From positions 1 through 32,461 of the forward strand of contig JAEOTV010000151.1 of assembly GCA_016839635.1 (NCBI GenBank): 32,461 bases of DNA, in the 5' to 3' direction. The stretch is from Promethearchaeota archaeon. Its GTDB lineage: Archaea > Asgardarchaeota > Lokiarchaeia > Sigynarchaeales > SOKP01. The position numbers and the translations under genes are program-made. The notes beneath the pieces were generated by a model. That model was not told where the DNA came from. It made no database searches and saw only the letters and a program-made list of their open reading frames with translations. Positions 17,842 through 24,149 of the stretch are shown here, in pieces; the first letter of the stretch is position 1; every line of letters begins with the position of its first letter.

Positions 17842-18474
17842 ATGCCTAATAAGGAAGAATTTAGCTTAGAAGAAGGTAAAATATTATTAAATTTCGCTCG
17901 AGAGAATATTGAATATTATTTAAAAAATAATAGAAGTATCCCCATTCCCGATAAAATAAAAGAAAGATTTTCGGATAAATATGGTGCTTTTGTTACATTA
18001 AACAGATATAACGTTTCAGGCAACCCATTAAGAGGATGTATTGGTTATATAGAACCTACTTATTCTTTATATGATGTGATTCATAAGGTTTCAATCAGTT
18101 CTGCTACAGATGATCCACGATTTCCTTCAGTGTCAGTTGATGAAATGGATAATATAGTAATTGAACTTTCAATTTTAACTCCGCCAAGATTGCTTGAAGT
18201 GGATGATCCAAAAGAATACGTTGATAAAATAGTTATTGGAAGAGATGGACTTATAGCTGAAAAAGGAATGAGAAGAGGGCTACTTCTTCCTCAAGTCCCT
18301 GTAGACCATGGGAGAAATTGGGATGTTGAGACATTTCTTTCTCAAACTTGTTCAAAAGCTTGGTTAGATGGCAATGCATGGAAAGAAAAAAGTACGAAAA
18401 TATTTTCTTTTCAGGCTATTCTTTTTGAGGAAAAAGAACCACGTGGTGAAGTAGTAAGAAAATATCTCACCTAA
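17842..18474 (+). CDS. AMMECR1-domain protein
   Basis: A 210-residue protein of the AMMECR1 family, conserved in archaea and eukaryotes, with no settled biochemical function. The hallmark LRGCIG is at residues 63-68, followed by SATDDPRFPSVSVDE and the IELSILTPP strand, all in family order. Length matches single-domain archaeal members. It is the last gene of the plus-strand run SRP54, TrmY-like, PyrC, AMMECR1. Archaeal AMMECR1 genes are sometimes linked to RNA-modification or radical-SAM genes; the TrmY-like neighbour is compatible with that but proves nothing. Confidence 0.9.
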   Translation: MPNKEEFSLEEGKILLNFARENIEYYLKNNRSIPIPDKIKERFSDKYGAFVTLNRYNVSGNPLRGCIGYIEPTYSLYDVIHKVSISSATDDPRFPSVSVDEMDNIVIELSILTPPRLLEVDDPKEYVDKIVIGRDGLIAEKGMRRGLLLPQVPVDHGRNWDVETFLSQTCSKAWLDGNAWKEKSTKIFSFQAILFEEKEPRGEVVRKYLT

Positions 18475-18564
18475 ATAAATAATATCCTTATTACTTAATA
18501 GTAAATTTTTGGAAGATTTTGTATAAGTAAAAGATAATCTATTTAAAAAGAAATCAATAATTAA

Positions 18565-18573
18565 TTTATAAAA
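18565..18573 (+). promoter_or_regulatory. candidate TATA box for the FGGY kinase
   Basis: TTTATAAAA centred about 35 bases before ATG 18604, at the usual distance for a short-leader archaeal transcript. It marks a likely new transcription unit after the AMMECR1 gene. Positional evidence only. Confidence 0.4.
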
Positions 18574-18603
18574 ATATTATCAATAATTCATAAAATCTCC
18601 AAA

Positions 18604-20115
18604 ATGACTAAACTGGAAGATATTATATTAACAATTGATGTTTCATCAAATAAAATTAAAGTAGGTTTAGTATCTGATACGTTAAAGCTAGGACCCTCTC
18701 TAAGCCAAGATTTAAAGATAGTCAATGAAGACGTAGATGGATTTGCAAAAAGATTTGATATGGACGACATGTGGTATAAAATAAGACTCTTAATCCATGA
18801 AATATTAAAAAATCGGACTGAAGACACCACAATTATTGGAATTTCCTCTTGTGCGCAGAGAATGGCGGTTGTCTTTGTTGATAATAGAGGGGAAGTAATA
18901 TATGGTGGTCCAAATACAGATGTTCGTGGTATTGATAGTGCCTATTTAATAGAAGATGAATTTACAGAGGAAGAATTGTTTCAAATAACAGGACATAGTC
19001 CATCAATATTGTTTTGCCTTTCACGTCTTTTATGGTTCAAAGAAGAAGAAGAAAAATTATATGATAGTATTGACAAAGTTTTTATGTTAGATGATTGGAT
19101 CGTAAATAAACTTACTGGAGAAGTGTGTTCTGATTTAACATCTGCAGGAGAATCTCAATTACTTGATATTAAAAAAGGAAATTGGAGTTTGGAAATCATT
19201 GAAGCTTTTGATTTTAACCCAGATCTATTCCCCGAATTCATAGATTCAGGAGCTATTGCAGGAGAATTAACACCTGATTTAAAAAATTATTTTAAAATAA
19301 AACAGAAATCTATTCCTGTGATTAAAACTGGTGGAGATACACAAGCAACTTTAATAGGAATGGGTGTGATAGAAGATGGAAATATTGGAGTAAGCCTAGG
19401 AACCACTGCTCCTGTTCATTTAGTTGTAAATGAACCCATTTTCGACCCAAAATATAACTTCTGGACAACATTTCATTCTATTAAACGAAAATGGTTAATT
19501 GAGGGCAATTCTGGGAACACAGGGATAGTCTATAATTGGTTGAAAAACAACATATTATCTGATAAGATAAATAATAAAGATAAACTTATTGAAGATTATC
19601 TAAAAGAAGTTAAACCAGGATCAGATTTTACATATGCTTTTTTAGGACCCGAATTTATGAACATAAAAAATCAAACTTCTCTTAAAAGAGGCGTGTTTGT
19701 CTTTCCACCACCTAATTTAATAACTGAGTCACTTCCAAAAATTGCTAATTTTGCTCGTAGCGTGATTGAAAACATTTGTTTTGGAATTAATGAAAATTAC
19801 AAAGAACTCAACAAATTCTCCAATTTTGATGTGAATGTATACTCCGCAGGTGGAATGGCCAAATCCACTGAGTTTTGTAAAATTTTAGCAAATATCCTTA
19901 ATGAGGAAATTAAAGTACCTCAATATAAAGATTCAGCTTTCCTTGGGTGTGCAATAAATACATTATTTGGATTGGATTTATATCAAAATTATAAAAAGAT
20001 GGTAGATGAACTAATAGAATTCATAAAATTCCCAATTGATGAAGATATATCAAATAAATATAAAAAAGTATTCAAAGAATGGAAGAATCTGAAGAATCGA
20101 GTTAATGAATTATAA
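18604..20115 (+). CDS. FGGY-family carbohydrate kinase (xylulokinase/YoaC-like)
   Basis: A 503-residue two-domain sugar kinase of the FGGY family. GGDTQATLIG (243-252) carries the catalytic-base Asp245, and VSLGTTAP (263-270) is the second phosphate loop. SAGGMAKSTEF near residue 417 is the adenosine-site loop. The first phosphate loop is unusual. Where relatives have DxGTTSxK, this has DVSSNKIK (12-19), losing the Gly and both Thr. The substrate-side motif ISSCAQRMAV (80-89) resembles xylulokinase/YoaC types rather than the QRET of glycerol kinase. The substrate is unknown. It is convergent with the winged-helix regulator and stands near a fused dehydrogenase-aldolase, so it may phosphorylate an intermediate of the same pathway. 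Confidence 0.8.
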   Translation: MTKLEDIILTIDVSSNKIKVGLVSDTLKLGPSLSQDLKIVNEDVDGFAKRFDMDDMWYKIRLLIHEILKNRTEDTTIIGISSCAQRMAVVFVDNRGEVIYGGPNTDVRGIDSAYLIEDEFTEEELFQITGHSPSILFCLSRLLWFKEEEEKLYDSIDKVFMLDDWIVNKLTGEVCSDLTSAGESQLLDIKKGNWSLEIIEAFDFNPDLFPEFIDSGAIAGELTPDLKNYFKIKQKSIPVIKTGGDTQATLIGMGVIEDGNIGVSLGTTAPVHLVVNEPIFDPKYNFWTTFHSIKRKWLIEGNSGNTGIVYNWLKNNILSDKINNKDKLIEDYLKEVKPGSDFTYAFLGPEFMNIKNQTSLKRGVFVFPPPNLITESLPKIANFARSVIENICFGINENYKELNKFSNFDVNVYSAGGMAKSTEFCKILANILNEEIKVPQYKDSAFLGCAINTLFGLDLYQNYKKMVDELIEFIKFPIDEDISNKYKKVFKEWKNLKNRVNEL

Positions 20116-20137
20116 AAAATAAATTTTAAGGCTTCTT

Positions 20138-20923
20138 TTATTGTCTTTTTCTAATAATGGATTCTATATTGACTCCATTTTTCCAATACCAGTTAAATAA
20201 TTCTTTAGACCATTGGATAAAAGTCTCATTTTCATCAAATAGGCATTCGCTATAATCTATTTTTCCTTCCCTACTTAAAAACAGTAACGCTCCTTTATCA
20301 GTAACCAAAAGCGAGATAATTATTTGCTTTAACATTCGAATGTTTTGTGTGATATTTACTTTTTGATAAAAAGCATGACGATCGTGCAATTTTTCATATC
20401 CCTTTGACTTTAACACATTTTTATCTACCAGTGCTTTAATATCTATTGATAGATTATTAATTTTTCTCTCTACCGCAGGTAATATTGAATCTTGGAATTG
20501 ATCTGAGATTGCTAATATATATCTTTCTGATTTCTTAATCATTTCAGACCATAACTCTATATTTTGCATTGTTCCGCTGTTAATTTTTATAGTTTTTAAA
20601 TTTCCTAACTGGAGGATTAAATTGAGAGGGAAATTATCGATATTATGAGAGTTAAAAAAAGCTTCGTACTTTAAGGATACTTCAAAAAGGTCTAATATAT
20701 CTAAAAACATTTTCCCAATGTTAGTAATAGTATATTTATTATCCATTGATTTTTTTACCAAATTTTTCTCTATAAGTCTCTTTAGGTGCCGAGAAATTTC
20801 AGAACCTCGAATATCCAAATCTTTTTCTAGTTGGCTGTGTCTTTTTTTCTCTTTATATAAACTTTTAAAAACTTCAAATCGACCTTCATTAGAAAATTCA
20901 AAAAACAAATCATTAATTCTCAA
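20138..20923 (-). CDS. winged-helix transcription regulator with DUF1724/FilR1-like effector domain
   Basis: The first 75 residues form an ArsR-like winged helix: LFFEFSNEGRFEVFKSL, then a recognition helix with RGSEISRHLKRL, then the wing with KYTITNIGK. From about residue 110, LWSEMIKKSERYILAISDQ and SIDIKALVDKNVL resemble the DUF1724/FilR1 middle domain found in many archaeal regulators. Length (261) is typical. The start is a TTG at 20923; no ATG precedes residue 61, and the helix-turn-helix needs the upstream residues, so TTG is likely genuine. It is transcribed away from the SCP2-like and fused dehydrogenase-aldolase genes, with a palindrome between them. It may therefore control those genes or itself. 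The ligand is unknown. Confidence 0.82.
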   Translation of the reverse strand: MRINDLFFEFSNEGRFEVFKSLYKEKKRHSQLEKDLDIRGSEISRHLKRLIEKNLVKKSMDNKYTITNIGKMFLDILDLFEVSLKYEAFFNSHNIDNFPLNLILQLGNLKTIKINSGTMQNIELWSEMIKKSERYILAISDQFQDSILPAVERKINNLSIDIKALVDKNVLKSKGYEKLHDRHAFYQKVNITQNIRMLKQIIISLLVTDKGALLFLSREGKIDYSECLFDENETFIQWSKELFNWYWKNGVNIESIIRKRQ

Positions 20924-21066
20924 GATAAATCAATTTATTTTTCAGGGTTTACAACTATAATTAGAATTCTTTATTAGTATATGAATTTAGATCAATTAAA
21001 AATTATTTTTATCATTCAAAATTCTTTTCTATTGATAAAATTGTTTTTAGAGGTATTATAGGGATT

Positions 21067-21100
21067 GCTTATTACCTTTTATTATCTTTTTATAATAAGC
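21067..21100. promoter_or_regulatory. 8-bp inverted repeat, candidate operator
   Basis: GCTTATTA (21067-21074) and TAATAAGC (21093-21100) are perfect reverse complements separated by 18 bases, in the divergent region between the winged-helix regulator and the SCP2-like gene. Half-sites about 26 bases apart could bind a dimeric regulator. ATTGCTTAT occurs here (21064-21072) and again at 21537-21545, before the next gene. Confidence 0.3.
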
Positions 21101-21141
21101 TATAGTATTACTAAATTTATTTTAATCTAAAAAATGAAAAC

Positions 21142-21145
21142 GTGA
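21142..21145 (+). promoter_or_regulatory. GTGA ribosome-binding element deciding the start at 21151
   Basis: GTGA begins nine bases before ATG 21151 and in frame with it, the same layout as at 6085 and 21572. Confidence 0.55.
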
Positions 21146-21150
21146 AAAAA

Positions 21151-21501
21151 ATGACAGAATTCAAAGAATTAGTTGAATGTTTGGAAGAAATAAAGAATCG
21201 ATATAATAATAATGAAAAAATAAGAAAAAAATTAGCTAAATATGATGAACCTATCCAAATGAAGTTTCAAGATACTAACAGAAAGGTATTACTTCTGATT
21301 AATAAAGATGAAGGAATTGAAGTTAAAGATAACAATGGAGATGACACTGCTCCAGTAAAGATTGATTTTACGGGAGAACAAGTAATGATTGATTTATTTA
21401 ATAAAGAATTAGGTGCAGTTAAAGCATATTCTGATGGGAAAATAAAAGTGGTAGAAGGAAATATGAGAAGTTTAATGAAACTTCGTAGTTTAATGTTTTA
21501 A
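21151..21501 (+). CDS. SCP2-like (sterol carrier) domain protein
   Basis: A 116-residue single-domain protein. The C-terminal pattern VKAYSDGKIKVVEGNMRSLMKLRSLM matches the end of the SCP2 sterol-carrier fold (a DGKIKVxG strand then a helix), preceded by alternating beta strands such as PVKIDFTGEQ. SCP2 domains enclose a hydrophobic pocket for lipids or fatty acyl groups. The N-terminal 45 residues are a charged helix. It is the first gene after the divergent regulator and is followed 79 bases later by the fused dehydrogenase-aldolase. Whether it shares their function is not clear; a stand-alone SCP2 protein could also serve in acyl-CoA handling. Confidence 0.7.
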   Translation: MTEFKELVECLEEIKNRYNNNEKIRKKLAKYDEPIQMKFQDTNRKVLLLINKDEGIEVKDNNGDDTAPVKIDFTGEQVMIDLFNKELGAVKAYSDGKIKVVEGNMRSLMKLRSLMF

Positions 21502-21571
21502 CTAAGCTTTTTTTATCTATGATTTATTTTATTTATATTGCTTATCATTACAAATTTATTAATTGAAATGA

Positions 21572-21575
21572 GTGA
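21572..21575 (+). promoter_or_regulatory. GTGA ribosome-binding element deciding the start at 21581
   Basis: GTGA begins nine bases before ATG 21581 and in frame. The ATG places MKVLITATV directly at the first strand of the dehydrogenase fold, which supports the downstream start. Confidence 0.6.
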
Positions 21576-21580
21576 ATATC

Positions 21581-23263
21581 ATGAAAGTGTTAATAACAGC
21601 AACAGTCACAAAGGAAGTTTTAAATGAGTTAGAAACATTGATGGAAATAACTTATGAACCATGGAGAGAAACAGGAATAATTTATTTTGATATAAAGGAG
21701 CTTGTTGAAAAACTTAAAGATTATGACATTTTTATAACTGAAGCAGATGATTTAAAGAAAGAAGCTCTATTTGAGAATACTAATTTAAAACTTATTGTAT
21801 CATGTAGAGGTGATCCATTTAATGTTAATTTAAAGGCTGCAACTACAAATAATATTCCTGTTCTTTATACTCCACTTAGAAATGTTGATGCTGTGGCAGA
21901 ATTAACCATCGGCTTTATATTGATGTTAGCCCGAAAATTACACAACGCTGATAGAATAATTCATTCTGACGATTTTGAAATAATAGAATTTGAGGATTAT
22001 GTAGAATATTTAAATCAATTTCAGGGAATTGAATTAAAAGGAAAAACAATTGGTATTATTGGATTAGGGCAAATTGGTAGAAGAGTCGTTGATAGGCTTA
22101 AACCTTTTGGTGTGAATTTACTTATTTATGATCCGTATGTAAATGAAGATTTTATAAAAGAATATGGCGAAAGAGCTGAAATTGATTATTTAATTAAAAA
22201 TTCTGATTTTATTACAATACATACTACAGCCACTGATGAAAATGAGAATCTAATAAATAAGGAACGAATTCAGTATATGAAAAAGACAGCGTTTTTAATT
22301 AATACGGCAAAAGGAAGTATTATAGATTACAATGCTCTGCAAAAAGCTCTAGAAGAGGACCAAATTGGAGGAGCAGCATTAGATGTATTTCCTCTTGAAC
22401 CAATTGATGAGGATAATGAATTTATTGAGTTAGAAAATACTATAATCACCCCCCACATTGGTGGTAACACTAAGGAAGTAATTGAAAGGCAATCAGATAT
22501 TATACTAAATGATGTCACTAAGTGGTTAAAGGGCGAAAAACCTCAATATGTCATGAACCCCGAAGTATATCAAGAAAAGAAACAAATTAGCTCGTTGAAA
22601 GATGAGAAGCTTAACTTGATGAAAAAAGAAATTGTAGATCTATGTCAGAAATTATTAGAGGAAAAACATGTAATCGGTTCTGCGGGTAATGTAAGTCTAA
22701 GAGTAAAAGAAGATGATAAAGAATTTGTATTAATAACACCAAGCAATGTTCGTTACGATGAAATGGCTCCTGAAGATATTCTTACTATTGATATGGAAGG
22801 TAAGGTTCTTGAAGGAAATAGAAATCCTTCTGTTGAAAAAAAAATGCATTTAAGTATTTATCATGAGCGAGAAGATGTGAATGCTATTATTCATGCACAT
22901 AGTATTTATTCTACTGTCCTTAGTGCGTTAGATATGTCAATTCCAGCTATATTTGAGGAATTTGTGCCTTATATAGGTGGTGAAGTATTATGTGCCATAT
23001 ATGGAGAAGCTGGCACTGAAGAATTAGCAAAAGGAGTGCTGTCAGCGTTAGAAGAAAGAAATGCTGTTTTACTTGCAAATCACGGAAATCTATGCTGCGG
23101 GAGCCATTTAGATGGAGCATATACCGTTTTAAAATATTTAGAAAGAGGTGCAAAGATATTTTATTTAGCGAAACTTATAAAAGATCCAAATATATTACCT
23201 GAAGATACTATCGACTATGAAATGGATATATTTGACATCTTTAAAGAATCAAAAAAAATTTGA
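21581..23263 (+). CDS. fusion: D-2-hydroxyacid dehydrogenase (PGDH/YoaD-like) plus class II aldolase
   Basis: A 560-residue two-enzyme fusion. Residues 1-330 are a D-isomer 2-hydroxyacid dehydrogenase: CRGDPFNVN (75-83), the NAD-binding GLGQIG (161-166) with Asp184 ending strand 2, NTAKGSIID (241-249), DVFPLEP (268-274) and TPHIGGNT (290-297, catalytic His292). The usual catalytic Arg of NTARG is Lys244 here. Residues about 345-535 are a class II aldolase/adducin domain. Its metal site is complete: E419 (PSVEKKMH), H438 and H440 (IHAHS) and H501 (ANHGN). A short linker (325-345) joins them. Class II aldolases cleave or decarboxylate phosphorylated sugars or sugar acids, so oxidation followed by C-C cleavage of one substrate is plausible. 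The order is uninterrupted, with no frameshift. Confidence 0.88.
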   Translation: MKVLITATVTKEVLNELETLMEITYEPWRETGIIYFDIKELVEKLKDYDIFITEADDLKKEALFENTNLKLIVSCRGDPFNVNLKAATTNNIPVLYTPLRNVDAVAELTIGFILMLARKLHNADRIIHSDDFEIIEFEDYVEYLNQFQGIELKGKTIGIIGLGQIGRRVVDRLKPFGVNLLIYDPYVNEDFIKEYGERAEIDYLIKNSDFITIHTTATDENENLINKERIQYMKKTAFLINTAKGSIIDYNALQKALEEDQIGGAALDVFPLEPIDEDNEFIELENTIITPHIGGNTKEVIERQSDIILNDVTKWLKGEKPQYVMNPEVYQEKKQISSLKDEKLNLMKKEIVDLCQKLLEEKHVIGSAGNVSLRVKEDDKEFVLITPSNVRYDEMAPEDILTIDMEGKVLEGNRNPSVEKKMHLSIYHEREDVNAIIHAHSIYSTVLSALDMSIPAIFEEFVPYIGGEVLCAIYGEAGTEELAKGVLSALEERNAVLLANHGNLCCGSHLDGAYTVLKYLERGAKIFYLAKLIKDPNILPEDTIDYEMDIFDIFKESKKI

Positions 23264-23276
23264 AATTTCATAGTTT

Positions 23277-23957
23277 TCAATTTTGTTTATTTAAGGATTT
23301 TAATGCAATTTTAGTTGATTCCTCTGCTTGTTGCTTAGTGACCATTCCAATTGTAACAGCACTGATATTATGATTGGCGATATATTTAAATGCTAAATCC
23401 GGTTTAATTTCTCCTGCTGCGAGAGTTTTCATTCCTATATAAAATATATTTTTGGAATTATCAATAATCTCTTCTAGCTCTTTTGCGTTTCCCATTAAAA
23501 ATCCATCTGCATTAAAAGGAACTAAATATACTCTTACTTTTAAAGAATTTTCAATACAATACTTAATTGTTGGTATAGGATCATGGGTTGCGATTCCAGG
23601 AATAATTCCATAATTTGAAATTTCATCTAAGAGCCTAAGCAAATTTGTTCCTTTATCATCAGAAACCATACCATGCACAAATATTATTTTTGCTCCATTT
23701 TTGCTCAGAATTTCAATTTTTGGATCTTCACCAGGGTAAGTAGATCCAGTTATCACATAGTCACTATGACTTTCACTCATTATCTGAGCAGCTTCAAGGA
23801 TTTTTCCACTTGGAATTACCTCAATACCACGGGCACCCTTTGCATAGCTTGCTTCTAGAATCTCTAACATTGCTTTTGGGTTATTTAAAAATCTTCTACG
23901 CCATTCAAATGCTTTATATCCAAATTGTCCGGCCCCAATAAAAGGAGAAGATCCCAC
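23277..23957 (-). CDS. TIM-barrel protein, aldo/keto-reductase-like C-terminus, function unknown
   Basis: From a GTG at 23957 this is a 226-residue soluble protein with repeated strand-helix units: GARGIEVIPSG, HSDYVITGS, AKIIFVHGM, GIIPGIATHD, KVRVYLVPFN, NIFYIGMKTLAAG and ISAVTIGM. These suggest a TIM barrel. GMKTLAAGEIKPDLAFKYI followed by VTIGMVTKQQ recalls the last strands of aldo/keto reductases, but the catalytic Tyr-Lys-His set is not evident. The frame stays open 18 codons further upstream to 24011, encoding KIDDINIPLVSVGSSPF. This looks like a genuine N-terminal hairpin, but there is no ATG, GTG or TTG before the GTG. The true start may be an ATT at 23999 after GGGG. It is convergent with the fused dehydrogenase-aldolase. 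Confidence 0.6.
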   Translation of the reverse strand: MGSSPFIGAGQFGYKAFEWRRRFLNNPKAMLEILEASYAKGARGIEVIPSGKILEAAQIMSESHSDYVITGSTYPGEDPKIEILSKNGAKIIFVHGMVSDDKGTNLLRLLDEISNYGIIPGIATHDPIPTIKYCIENSLKVRVYLVPFNADGFLMGNAKELEEIIDNSKNIFYIGMKTLAAGEIKPDLAFKYIANHNISAVTIGMVTKQQAEESTKIALKSLNKQN

Positions 23958-24149
23958 AGAAACTAGGGGAATATTAATATCATCAATTTTAAAATAAATT
24001 TTGACCCCTTCTTAGAATATTAGTTAATCTAATTTAAATTTGATAAGTGACTATCATAAAGCGAATTATAAAATTTTAAGTCAAGAATCATATAAATACA
24101 TAAACAATATTATTCATAAAATATAATAGAAATTCAATTTAGGTTCTTA

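Noticed and set aside
22947..23153. Frame antisense to the aldolase domain of the fusion
   Set aside because: It is complementary to conserved aldolase codons and carries no domain.
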